DNA of 46,675 bases from Dissophora ornata (lineage: Eukaryota; Mortierellomycota; Mortierellomycetes; Mortierellales; Mortierellaceae), in the NCBI GenBank assembly GCA_025201705.1, contig MU616742.1, positions 1 to 46,675 on the forward strand. Direction: 5' to 3'. Position numbers and translations under genes: made by a program. Shown here one piece after another: positions 1-12,300 of this stretch. Each line of letters begins with the position of its first letter. Position 1 is the stretch's first letter. The notes beneath the pieces are model-generated. The model searched no databases. It was not told where the DNA came from and worked only from the letters and a program-made list of their open reading frames with translations.

Positions 1-68
1 TTTATTAGTTTGCTGACATTCCATCATTTCTCTTATTCCCACTGCATTTGAATACACATTCATAACAG

Positions 69-431
69 GACAAACTCTTGACCTGCTTGGCAGATGCTTC
101 CAACGGTATCACCTACACCTTGCCCTTCACCCTCCCCGCCACCGCTCCTTCGGGTCCCGCCATCCTGAACCTCATCTGGAACAACAACGAGGGCAACCGC
201 GAGTTGTACTCGTCCTGCTCCGATATCGTGATCCAGGGCACCAACGGCGGCTCGCTCTCCGGTGTCGCCCCTCTGATTGCCAACTACGGACCCAGCTCGC
301 CTTTTATTCAGGAGATGGCTTTGGCGAACGGTAATTACGGTCAGGCTTACTTTGCTGCACGCACTCCCATCACTGTTACGGTCCCTAAGCAGACTGCCTC
401 GAAGCGCCGCCAGCTCAGCCGTCTCGACTAA
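69..431 (+). CDS. 3' end of a secreted LPMO-like / chitin-binding-like protein (partial)
   Basis: The window opens inside an intron; its acceptor (AACAG) is at 64-68 and the last exon runs from 69 to the TAA at 429-431, giving 120 residues. The visible part has a cysteine near the exon start (LTCLAD) and a second in SSCSDIVI, after the segment LIWNNNEGNRELYSSC. That pattern, a Trp and a G-N-R-E element followed by a conserved Cys and a beta strand, resembles the C-terminal half of fungal AA11-like lytic polysaccharide monooxygenases and related secreted chitin-binding proteins. No transmembrane segment or GPI tail is visible, and the end is basic (KRRQLSRLD). The N-terminal histidine and signal peptide that would prove the family lie outside the window. 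The family call is inference from a short motif; that this is a real terminal exon is more secure than its name. Confidence 0.5.
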   Translation, partial: DKLLTCLADASNGITYTLPFTLPATAPSGPAILNLIWNNNEGNRELYSSCSDIVIQGTNGGSLSGVAPLIANYGPSSPFIQEMALANGNYGQAYFAARTPITVTVPKQTASKRRQLSRLD

Positions 432-464
432 AAAAAAGGACTTTTGGCAAAATTTTTGTGGAGC

Positions 465-538
465 AAAAAAAAAAAAAAAAGTGGCCAAAGATGACGGTCT
501 GGCAGCGTGACAGATCTGCATCGAAAAAAAAAAAAAAA
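465..538. repeat. Two poly(A) runs between convergent 3' ends
   Basis: A run of 16 A at 465-480 and one of 15 A at 524-538 lie in the 287-bp spacer between the stop of the LPMO-like gene and the stop of the acyl-CoA synthetase. They probably sit in the overlapping 3' untranslated regions. Nothing else is recognisable in the spacer. Confidence 0.8.
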
Positions 539-718
539 TCGTTGAGTTTGCTTTGACAGCAACAACATTTATTCCAGTGGGTATCAGGCATATCCCAACC
601 CCTTTGCACAACTGTGCCAATAAAACACACACACAAAAGTAGAACTGTAGTAGTATTTATTTTTGAATGATTTAGAAACAAAAGGTGAGAGGGGAGGCTG
701 ATAGTCTACTTTGACGTT

Positions 719-3432
719 TTAAAGCTTCGAGTCATTTTGGTGAACCTCGTTATAAAGAGCTGTTAAACGCTCGCGGTACTCTTGAACGACAGGGTGCCTC
801 TTGAGCTTGAATGTAGGCGTCATCTTGTCGTTCTCGACAGTAAAGGCCTCGCTCTCAATCAAGACAGCCTTTGGAATCTCGAATCTAAGCATTGTCATAT
901 TTATCCATACGTGAGAATCACAAGCCAGAGATGCTGACGAAAGCATTGCACCACATGCAGAGATAGATGGCTTACCCTTTCATTCCCGCCTCTTTGCCAG
1001 CCTTAATGAGCTCCTTGAGGACAGCCTTGCGCAGCTTGGCGTCGCTGCAGATGTTTCTATACGTGGAAAGGTCTCCCAGTCGCAGATTTGCGGTCTCAAG
1101 GACCTTGTTTGCGAAAGGAATAAATGTCTCTGGATCGGGGATCACGATCGCAACCAAGCAGCTCTCGTGCGAGTCACCGTGAACAAAGATCTGCTGCACA
1201 AAAGGAACCCGAGAGAGAAACTTGCCCTCAATGTTCTCCACAGCAACGTACTCTCCTTGGCTCAGCTTGAAAACGTTCTTTTTTCGGTCAATGATAGAAA
1301 TGTTGCCATTGGTGTCCACCACACCAATGTCTCCGGAATGCATCCAGCCTTCCTCATCGATCGCTTCCTTTGTCTTGGCCTCGTCCTTGAGGTACCCTTG
1401 GATGATACTCGGTCCACGGACACAAACCTCGCCGCGAGGATAGGGCTTGTCTGACGCAAAGTAGTTGAGCTCAGGCACGTCGACGAGCTTGATCTCGCAG
1501 CAGGGGTTGGGTGATCCGACATGTCCAGCCTCGGTCTCGCCAACACTGGTGTTGGTGGCGGCCCCCGACCCCTCTGTCTGCCCGTAAGCTTCGACGACTT
1601 CGCAGCAGAATGCGACACGGGTGAATCCTAAAACCTCGGCCGAGATGGGAGCCGAGGCTGCAGTCAAAACAAAACGGGTAATAAATTAGCAAATTAAACA
1701 AATTAAACGACATAAAGTGTGGGAACATCTCTTCTCGGGTCACTGTATTGTAGACGTACCTGTCAGGACCATACGCACGTTGCCGCCGAGAGCCTGCTTG
1801 ACCTTTGAGAAGATGAGGCGGTCCCAGAACGGATGAGTGAACCCCTTGCCGTCTTTCAGGTTAGCCAACTTGGTGGAAAAGGCCGTTCTGGCAAGAGCGC
1901 CAGTCAGTCCAGGCGCACCCGCTGTGGCAGCGTAGATCTTTGAATAAATACGGTTCAACAACCTGGGCACGCAAGGGAAGATAGTTGGCTTCAAATGGGC
2001 GATATCCTCCAGCAGCAGCAATGGGTCGCCAGTGCTGTAGCCAATCTTTCCGCCAGCTGCAAAGATAAAGAGCTCCATGAGTCGGCCAAAGACGTGTGGC
2101 AGAGGTAAGAAGCTGATGACGCTGTCGTCACTGTGCATGGGGGTTGTCACATCTGTACCAGCCAGGACCGAGACCATGTTCCCATGGGTCAAGACGGCGC
2201 CTTTCTACAATGCAGCAATGTTTTGTTTGTATGAATTAATTTGCTTTGTTCATGTCGGCTCTCTCTCAGCCGAAAAAGCATCGTCAATCCTAAAATACAC
2301 TCACTGGGAGGCCCGTCGTGCCGCTGGTATAGCAAATCGTGTAGGTGTCGGTAGGGGCTGGCGGAGTATGCTTCCTTCCAAAATGGGTTCCGACAGCCTC
2401 AACCTCAGACCAGTCGTACAGCAGCACGCCTTTGTCCTGGGCATATGTCCTGAGAATAGATCCGGCAACCGCTCTTCCAGGACCAGGATTGGCAGATTCG
2501 AGGTTATCCATGCAGACAATAACCTTTAGTCCGGGCATCTCGGCTGCATCATTGAGCATGGAGGCGACATGATCCACTATGAAAGAAGAGAGTTACATGG
2601 CCGCAGCTCGTTAGATTGGACTGGGTTATCTAACAGCAGCATGCATCCATGCCCACGATGGGCATGATTAGTATGCACATGCTTATCGATCCTTGTCATT
2701 CCTTACCGCTGGTGACAACGATAGAGCACTCCGAGTGATTAACACCGTAGACGACAGCCTCAGGTCCGAGAGTATCGTACAACCCGACAGAGACAAGATT
2801 ATAGGCGGAGCAGGCCTCTGAAGCGATAGTCCACTCAGGTCTGTTGATAGCCCAGAGTCCGACGGGGAATTTCTGGGCGATGGAGGCAAGTCCGTGTGCG
2901 TCCTGGTGGATCTTGATGAGTCCACTGCCGAAGCGGGTGATGCGGTCGCTGACCTCAGTATAGGTCTCCCAGACATAGCCCCCGAATGTTTTTGTCACAG
3001 GATCGTAGACGCGACGGCCGAGAGCAGGGCTGTTGGGCATGGTTCTCAGTCCTGGGATTGAAGTTGAAGAAGGAGATCAGAAAGTAGCATGGCGTGTCAG
3101 TATGCAATGCGCTCTGTTCACGAGGATTCAGGAATGTGCGTGTGTGTGTGTATTTTCTTTGTACAATACCATGCTGGAAGGAATCGTAGACGGTCTTGAC
3201 GTGGGGCCTGGATGGAGGGACGGCGAGCAAGGCCTTCTCGGTACCTCTGCGTCGATAAATGCCTATTCAAATGAGCGAGTGGATGGAGGGGTGCGTCAGT
3301 GTTGAGAAGGGAAGGGCGCGACACGAGGAAGGCGCGCACAATGATGGGCGAAGTGTTTTTACCCGTCTGTCCTGGCCGCCTGGTTCCAGGGAGTTCGACG
3401 GTCTGGCTGAGTCTGTCGAATGGCATTGTCAT
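719..3432 (-). CDS. Long-chain acyl-CoA synthetase, probably peroxisomal
   Basis: ATP-dependent ligase that activates long-chain fatty acids to acyl-CoA. Seven exons (3432-3363, 3262-3170, 3051-2707, 2576-2305, 2204-1760, 1657-976, 884-719) join in phase into 690 residues, the usual size of yeast Faa-type enzymes. The AMP-binding motif TSGTTGLPKG lies at about 254-263, spanning the exon 4/5 junction. The YGQTEG motif is at 433-438. The fatty-acyl-CoA synthetase signature region (DIGVVDTNGNISIIDRKKN) follows. The last residues are NDSKL, a canonical type-1 peroxisomal targeting signal. This suggests a Faa2-like enzyme that feeds beta-oxidation inside peroxisomes, although dual location is possible. 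The start is the first ATG of an MTMPFD N-terminus; the second ATG two codons later is an alternative. It is transcribed away from ACC1 across a shared spacer. Confidence 0.93.
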
Positions 3433-5600
3433 TGGAGGGCGATGACGGATGTCAAGGAAGGAGGGATGTAGAGAAGACAGATGAGGAATGAGAGAAAGAA
3501 AGGGAGGAAAGGGATGCAAGAAGATGTTCACTTCAGGTAAACAATTGCTGCGAGGGAACAGGCACGCTTTTGCCGTTGACAGAACAAGGCCGCACACGTC
3601 TGTTCTGTTTATTCGTCTGCACTTGTGACCCCTTGCCCTAGGCATTTCCTCCAATAACGTTTGGTGTGGAGAGACAGGGGCGCAACGAGAACCTTAACTG
3701 GTTTTGCTCTACACCGTGCATGTGCAGCACAATATGTGTCTGTACTTGAGAATGCTCGGTACTGGTTTTCACCGGCTCCGTGTGCAGTTCGATCATTATT
3801 GTTTGTATGGTGGCTATGTTCAATAGAGTTGCTTGGAGCTTTGTCAAGTAGAGTGTGAACGTGCCTGTTGGGCGCTGTATCTCCGCAATAACAGCAACAA
3901 CAACGATGAATATTTTGCGAGTGATGGAGGATGAGAAGAGTGGGGCCGTTGGTACCAATGGCGATGGAGTATATGAGGAGAACCCATATGCATTTTATAG
4001 AGAGGGAAGGCGAGGGAGCGAGGTGAGTGAGAACAAGAGTCAGAGTGAGGGTGTGTGCGTGTGCGTGCGCACTGTGTCCCTGTGTCCCTGTGTCGAGAGA
4101 TGGGAGATGAATGCGAGTCGAGGAATGTTTTACGCCACCAATTTGATAACAGGTTCGTCGCGCATTAACCATTTGTGCACTTGTCGGTTGATTACACTGG
4201 CCGAGATATGTAATTGCACGTCTGTGCACCACTGCTCTGTGTTCGTTCGTGTGATTACAAAATCAAAGGACTGACCAACCGGGAGACGATGATGATCCAT
4301 GCAGCGACAAATACGTTGCCAATGTAGTTATTAGTAGTACATATTCACGTAGATATGTAGACCTATACGGCGCCTTCCCTGCAGTGCTATCAGCGCAAGG
4401 ACCCATCATCGTATCCGCCTGCTTGTCCGTCCCCACCCAACGGCCTTTTCTCTCCTTTGCAGATAAGATCTTGGCCCCCACAAAAAATAAAATAATAATC
4501 AAAAATCAAAAATCAAAAATCAAAAATCACAAAACTACATCGACTACTACACTACACGTAGACTGGGCGGAGCCTAGATACAACTCTATTTCCATCCAAA
4601 TCCGTTCATGCGTTTATGCTGGGGATGTGTCGGGTGAAGCATCGGGCACATCGCATTAGTGGCCACGATCCGAACTGCAATTCGTGGGTACTGCGTTATC
4701 AGCCAAATGTCCATGTGTCTGATACCCTGCGATAGCAAGCGAGAGTTAATGGGGACCCGCAAAAGACAGGGAGAAAGAGAGCGAGCGAGCTGCGAGAAAG
4801 CCCTGAGGGTTCGACGGTCGGTAAAGCTACACCACTCCAGGGACATGCACGATGAGCAGGGCAGTAGAGCAGAGGTACTACGCGTCGGCAGGTGCAGTGC
4901 TGCAACAGCGCCGGCCAGACCCGGGCAAGCAAGTGAGCGAGTGAGGGTGAAGGACAGAGAAAAATAGGTCCGACAACGGATCCCGTCAGGGTGAAAAAGC
5001 TGGTCTCGCCCTGCTGGGTCTTGTTTTTGTTGGGTGCGATTGTGCGGACGGGCCATGACCAAGCCACAACGCAGTTGGAGGGGAGTAAGGACCTACAACC
5101 CACCGCCCCAAAACAGGAAACCGCAAGAATGGGCGTCCTGGTCTCCCACTGTGTAAAACAAATGCATTCTTACAGTGCAGTGATTGGGCGGGCACAAATC
5201 CGAGCCCCGACATCCCTTTTCCGTGCACCACAGCGTCGTCCAACGCATCCTCTCCTCCTCCTCTTCTTCTTCTTCTTTTTCTTCCTCTTCCTCTTCTCTT
5301 CTCTTCCGCTTTCTTTCCCCAACCCGCTCCTTCTCATTCCTCAATTGTGTCTCCATCTCCAACTCCAATCTCAATCTATCCTCGCCTCAACTCCCCATTC
5401 ACTCTGTACTTTTGTTTTTATTTCCTGTTGTTGCTATAGTGCTGTTTATCCTTCTGTTTGCATATTACCTCTGTATCCATCTCCCTGCCCTGTCTCTTGG
5501 CCCCTCATTCTATTCCTGAGCTTACCCTACAACGTGCCACTAATATCCACCGGTCCACCCCCACCCATCATTTGAGACACGGAATTACCATCATCCTATC
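3433..5600. promoter_or_regulatory. Divergent spacer between ACSL and ACC1
   Basis: A 2,168-bp non-coding interval that must carry the promoters of both divergent lipid genes. ORFs in it are composed of low-complexity residues and show no family motif. Visible elements are a 7-bp tandem repeat at 4501-4528, a reverse CCAAT box (ATTGG, 5183-5187) overlapping a GC-rich GGGCGGG (5186-5192), and a strongly pyrimidine-rich stretch from about 5245 to 5570 that is likely the ACC1 5' leader. The transcription starts and any regulator-binding function are inferred, not shown. Confidence 0.55.
4501..4528. repeat. Tandem 7-bp repeat, four perfect copies
   Basis: AAAAATC is repeated four times without mismatch in the ACSL-ACC1 spacer, preceded by imperfect A/T-rich copies. 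It looks like a short microsatellite. A nucleosome-depleting role would be speculation. Confidence 0.85.
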
Positions 5601-8600
5601 ATGTCTAGCAACGTAGAGTCCTTCATCGGTAAGTTGCCCAGCTCAGCTGAAAACGAGCCAACGATCATGGGAGGAATTGGGTTTCTCGGACGGGTTGCCT
5701 TCGGTATCCCGGCATGCGACCGCACGAGAAGGGAAAGAAAGAGAGACCACAAGAATACAAAGGAGAGGGAAAGCAAGACGCATGTGGGGAGAAATGAAGC
5801 CTATCGACTCGTTTTTGGACGAGAAAAAGTAAAAGGCTGTTGCTGTCCAACATAATCATGCATACCCTGTACTAAACGTCTACTTTAAATTGTTCATGTA
5901 GGAGGAAACGCATTAGTGAATGCGCCAGCTGGTGCCGTCCGCGACTTTGTCAGCCAAAATGGCGGCCACAGTGTGATCACAAAGATCCTCATTGCCAACA
6001 ACGGTATTGCGGCTGTCAAGGAGATCCGATCTGTCCGCAAGTGGGCGTATGAGACCTTTGGTGACGAGCGTGCAATCCAGTTCACGGTCATGGCCACGCC
6101 TGAGGATCTCAAGGTCAATGCCGAATACATCCGCATGGCCGATCAGTATGTTGAGGTGCCGGGAGGATCCAACAACAACAACTACGCCAACGTCGACCTG
6201 ATCGTCGACATTGCGGAGCGAACAGGAGTCCACGCTGTCTGGGCAGGATGGTAAGTTTTCGTTATTTGGATAGAGTTGTCCCTGTCATCATTCCAGGATT
6301 TCATTATCTCGGCACAGGGTTACCCTGTTGGCAGCACGAATATGTCTGGGTCGTGAAAGAAGATTATCAATTGCGGATCGGGAAGCAATTAGTCTTTGCA
6401 GAGCACCCCAGCAGATGATGGTTGCGGTTCTGAGGAATGAAGGAGAGTTATTGTGATATGGGTGTGTCGGTGTTGTGAGCGTGTGTGTGCGTGTAAGTTG
6501 TGTTGGGTGGTTACGCAGATTTGGACTGAGCACGAGTATATCCTGCTTAGATATGACCCTTGGTCGGACAGCGTTACATCGTCTGCTCCAACCCAGATGG
6601 TTCGTGCTTTAGAGCTAATCGACGGTGAATACAGTGGATGGGTTGGCGGATTTCGCATTCCCCAAAACCGATAGTTTGTCCCAAAAAAAAAATATTTTTT
6701 TTGCTGGGGAACGAAAAAAAAAATTATTCAGATACACTTTTTTTTTCGTTGGAAGCCCCTGTTCATTTCACACAATGTCGGAAGCTCTCCATCCCCAGTC
6801 ACGGCACACACACATGTCCCATTGGGACTTCAATGCCTTGCTTTGCCTACCACCCGTCTCCGCCTCTCCGAGAACACTTCAATCCCCTCTGCAAGGGGAG
6901 CATGCGACAAACATCTAGTATTGCTAATAGCCAATTGACAATTGCTAATCACATATACCTTCTCTCTCATACGCGCCTCTCTTTCACGTCCTTCCTCTCC
7001 CTCTTCCTCGACATCACCACAACGCGAACAGGGGACATGCCTCCGAGAACCCCAAGTTGCCAGAGTCCCTTCGCGACAGCCCGCAGAAGATCATCTTCAT
7101 CGGTCCCCCCGGATCGGCCATGCGCTCGCTCGGCGACAAGATCTCCTCCACCATCGTCGCCCAGTCTGCCGATGTCCCCACCATGGGCTGGTCCGGCACC
7201 GGAATCAAGGACACTGTCTTGGATGCCAACGGCTTTGTCACCGTCCCTGACGATGCTTACCAGGCTGCTTGCGTGACCGATGCCGAGGATGGCCTCAAGA
7301 AAGCCCACGCTATTGGCTTCCCCATCATGATCAAGGCCTCTGAGGGTGGCGGAGGAAAGGGTATTCGCAAGGTCGAGGATCCCGAGGTTTTCACCCAAGC
7401 CTTCCACCAAGTCCTGGGCGAGGTTCCTGGATCGCCAGTGTTCATCATGAAGCTGGCTGGCAATGCTCGCCATCTGGAGGTCCAGCTCTTGGCTGACCAG
7501 TACGGAAACGCCATCTCTCTCTTTGGACGCGATTGTTCAGTCCAGCGTCGCCACCAAAAGATCATCGAGGAGGCTCCCGTCACCATCGCCAAGCCTGATA
7601 CGTTCGAGTCGATGGAAAAGTCCGCTGTCCGTCTCGCAAAGTTGGTCGGATACGTGTCCGCCGGTACGGTCGAATACCTCTACTCTCACTCCACTGATAC
7701 CTTCTTCTTCTTGGAGCTCAACCCAAGACTTCAAGTCGAGCATCCCACAACAGAAATGGTTTCTGGCGTGAACTTGCCCGCTGCCCAGCTCCAGATCGCC
7801 ATGGGTCTGCCCTTGAACCGCATCAAGGACATTCGTGTCCTCTACGGTCTCCAGCCCACTGGCAGCTCCGAGATCGACTTTGAGTTCGCTCAACAGGTCT
7901 CATACCAGACCCAGCGCAAGCCCGCTCCCAAGGGTCACGTCATTGCTGTCCGTATCACAGCAGAGAACCCAGATGCTGGTTTCAAGCCTTCTAGCGGTAT
8001 GATGCAGGAACTGAACTTCAGGTCGTCTACCAACGTCTGGGGCTACTTCTCCGTCAGCTCGGCAGGAGGTCTACACGAGTTTGCCGACTCTCAGTTCGGA
8101 CACATTTTCGCGTACGGCCAGGATCGTGGTCAGTCCAGAAAGAACATGGTCGTCGCTCTCAAGGAGCTGTCGATTCGCGGTGATTTCCGCACGACGGTCG
8201 AGTACCTGATTCGTCTTTTGGAGACCCAGGAGTTTGAGGAGAACACTATCAACACTGGTTGGCTCGACAGCCTGATCTCCAAGAACCTGACTGCTGAGCG
8301 TCCCGAAACGATGCTCGCGGTCGTGTGTGGTGCTGTGAACAGAGCTCACAGCATCTCGGAGGACTGCATCAAGGAATACAAAAAGTCGCTGGAGAAGGGA
8401 CAGGTGCCCAGCAAGGACGTTCTGCGTTCTGTGAACCAGCTGGACTTTATCTACGACGGTGTTCGCTACAACTTTACCGCAACACGGTCTGGCCCCAACT
8501 CCTACACCCTGTATCTGAATGGCTCTATGATTTCGATTTCCGTCCGTCCCTTGACTGATGGTGGTCTCTTGGTCCTTCTGGATGGAAAGGTCAGTAGACT

Positions 8601-9309
8601 CGAATAATAGCAGCAATGGCCTTTATTGTATAACTGGACTCTGAATTAACAATGCTATTTCTCTACCGCAGGCACACACGACCTACTCTTTGGAAGAGGT
8701 CCAGGCCACGCGTTTGATGGTAGATGGCAAGACCTGCTTACTGGAGAAAGAAAACGACCCCACTCAACTTCGCTCTCCTTCGCCTGGAAAGCTTGTCCGC
8801 TTCTTGGTCGAGTCTGGCGATCATGTCACTGCCTCTCAGGCCTACGCTGAGATCGAGGTCATGAAGATGTACATGCCCCTGATTGCGACCGAGGATGGTA
8901 TTGTGCAGTTCATCAAGCAGCCTGGCACCACCTTGGAAGCAGGAGATATCATCGGTATCCTTAGTTTGGATGATCCCTCGCGTGTGCGCCATGCGAAGCC
9001 CTTTGAAGGCCAGCTTCCCGCTATGGGCCAGCCCACACTCTACGGAGCCAAGCCCCACCAGCGCTATCGCGAGTTGCGCTTGATCCTTGATAATGCCATG
9101 GATGGCTATGACAACCAGGCATTGGTGCAGCCAACGTTGAAGGACATCTTTGAGGTTCTGCAGAACTCCGAGTTGCCCTACCTTGAGTTCAACGAGGTCT
9201 TTGCCGCGCTGAGCGGAAGGTAAATAAGGCATATCCACTGCCTAAAAGTCCATTGCAAAACTATTACTCTTGTCGTATTTCATTTTTTGCTAATGACTTT
9301 TATCTTTCC

Positions 9310-9350
<41 letters not shown>

Positions 9351-12300
9351 TGGTTCAGACTCCCTCCCAAGCTGGAGTTAGCACTGCACGAGGAATTGGA
9401 CCAGTCCATGAAGAACCATGAGCACTTCCCTGCCCGCACTCTTCAGGCCCTCATCGACAGCCACTGCCGCGCCCACTTCTCCAAGCCCGCCGATGTCACG
9501 TCTTTCTTGGCTTCAGTGTCTCCCCTCGTAACCACCATTCAGGAGTACCAGCATGGCCTCAAGACTCACTCCTGGAGCTTCATCGCCTACTATCTCAACA
9601 AATACCACGAGGTCGAGTCCCTCTTTGACGACTCTGCTCGTGAGGAGGAGACCCTCTTGGCTCTCCGAGACCAGAACAAGGACGACGTCGAGAAGGTTAT
9701 TCGTATCGCCCTCTCCCACTCTCGTGTCACCGCCAAGAACAACCTCGTGCTCACTCTTCTGGATCAGATCAAGCCCACCACTGCCGGAGGCGCTCTCGAC
9801 AAGTTCTTCTCCCCTGTCCTCAAGAAACTGGCCGAGTTGACTGGCCGTTTGACCTCCAAGGTCTCTTTGAAGGCTAGAGAGCTGCTGATCCACGTTCAGC
9901 TGCCCAGCTTCGAGGAGCGTCAGTTGCAGATGGAGAAGATCCTCCGTTCCAGTGTTACAGAGGAGATCTACGGTGGTGAGCACGAGGCCCGCATGCCCAA
10001 CTTTGAGAACATCAAGGAGTTGGTCGACACCACCTACACCGTCTTTGATGTCCTTCCGACCTTCTTCTATCATGAGTCGATCTATGTCCGCATTGCTGCT
10101 TTTGAGGTCTACTGTCGCCGTGCCTACCATGCCTACGAGATTTTGGACATCAACTACCACATGGAGCACCAGCCTTTGCTCCTCACCTGGAAGTTCCTTC
10201 TCAACACCCCCAACAAGTCGGAGTCCGGTCCCAACCGCGTTGCTAGTGTCAGTGATATGAGCTATCTGATCAATAGGGCCGAGCCCGAGCCCGTTCGTAC
10301 CGGAGGCATCCTCGCTGTCCGCGACATCAAGGAACTCGAGGGTCGATTTGAGAGTGTCCTGAACTTCTTCCCTTCGCAGAGGTCGAACAAGCACTTGAGC
10401 CATATCGCTACGACCAGCGTCCACAACAACGTACTGAACGTCGTGATCAATTCCGAGTCGGTACAACCTAACGATGATGACTACTGGCTCAATTTGTTGA
10501 GCCCCATCGTCAAGGGCCAGACCGAGCGTCTCCGCTCCCACGGCATCCGCCGCATGACTTTCTTGATCTCTCGTCTGGGCAACTACCCCTTGTACTTCAC
10601 CTTCCGTGAGCGCAACAACTACGCGGAGGACCAGACTATCCGTCACATCGAGCCCGCCATGGCCTACCGTTTGGAGTTGTCGCGTCTGTCCAACTTTGAC
10701 ATTAAGCCTTGTTTCATTGACAACCGCCAGGTCCATGTCTATTACGCCGTTGGCAAAGAGAACACTTCCGACTGCAGATTCTTTGTCTGCGCCTTGGTCC
10801 GTCCCGGTCGCCTGCGCTCGAGCGTCCGTACTGCTGACTATCTGATCTCAGAGACGGATCGTCTGCTGAATGACATTTTGGATGCACTGGAAATTGTTGG
10901 TGCGACCTACAAGCAGAGCGACTGCAACCATCTGTTCATCAACTTTATCCCCACCTTCCAGTTGGATGCTGACGAGGTCGAGTCGGCCCTTAAGGACTTC
11001 ATTGACCGTCATGGCAAGCGTCTCTGGCGTCTTCGTGTCACTGGCGCTGAGATTCGTTTCAATGTCCAGCCCAAGTCTGCCCACGGTGTTGAAGTCGCAG
11101 ACCCTGTGCCCCTGCGCTTCATCATTGCGAACGTTTCCGGATACGTTTTGAATGTAGACACTTATCGCGAAGTCCAAACCGAGAAGGGTACCATCTTCAA
11201 GTCGGTTGGAACTCCTGGACCCTTCCACCTCTTGCCCGTGAGTCAGCCTTACCCCACTAAGGAGTGGCTCCAGCCCAGACGTTACAAGGCTCACTTGATG
11301 GGAACAACCTACGTCTATGACTTTGGCGAGCTTTTCCGTCAGGCTACCCGCACCCAATGGAACCATGCTATCAAGCAGAACCCGTCGCTCAAGGCTCCCT
11401 CTCAAGTCTTGGAGATGCGCGAGTTGGTCTTGGATGACAAGCAGGAGCTGCAGCAGGTTGTCCGTGAGGCCGGTTCGAACAACTGTGGTATGGTCGCTTG
11501 GATCTTTACTCTGCGCACGCCCGAGTACCCTGACGGTCGCCAGATCATCGTGATCGCCAACGACATCACCTACAACATTGGATCTTTCGGTCCTGAGGAG
11601 GACTTTGTCTTCTACAAGGCCTCTGAGCTGGCCAGAAAGTTGGGTATCCCTCGTGTGTACCTCTCTGCCAACTCAGGTGCTAGAATCGGACTTGCCAGTG
11701 AAGTCATTGGCCTATTCAACTCTTGCTGGAACGATGTCTCGAACCCCTCAAAGGGTTTCAAGTACATCTACCTCACAGATGCAGGACTGAAGCAACTGCA
11801 AGCTCAAGAGGAGCGCACTGGCAAGAAGAGTGTCATTACGGAGACTGTTGTCGAGGACGGAGAGACACGCCACAAGATCACGGATGTCATTGGTGCGGTC
11901 GACGGTCTTGGTGTGGAGAACTTGCGCGGAAGCGGCTTGATTGCCGGAGAGACTTCGCGTGCCTACGACGACATCTTCACCATCACCCTCGTTACTTGCC
12001 GCTCTGTTGGTATGTTCTAATTTCACTCTTACGTGAGGGCTTTGAAAGGACACACCAAATGTTCTCTGGAATTTCAAATATCATGTTCTAACACTATGAA
12101 TTGTTGCTTTCATGAAGGTATTGGTGCTTATTTGGTCCGCTTGGGTCAGCGCACGATCCAGAACGAGGGTCAGCCTATTATCTTGACAGGAGCTCCTGCC
12201 CTTAACAAAGTGCTTGGTCGCGATGTGTACACCTCGAACTTGCAGTTGGGAGGCACGCAGATTATGTACAAGAACGGAGTCTCGCATTTGACAGCCCAGA

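Noticed and set aside
3609..4232. 207-residue minus-strand ORF upstream of the acyl-CoA synthetase
   Set aside because: Low-complexity Thr/His/Ser runs reflecting repeats, no domain, and it lies in the expected leader and promoter of the ACSL gene.
4991..5575. 194-residue + strand ORF before ACC1
   Set aside because: Dominated by Phe/Leu/Ser/Pro from a CT-rich leader; it reads as untranslated leader rather than a protein.
9513..10736. 407-residue ORF antisense to ACC1
   Set aside because: It is an exact shadow of the ACC1 coding exon. The C/G-biased third codon positions keep the opposite strand free of stops. No family motif is visible.
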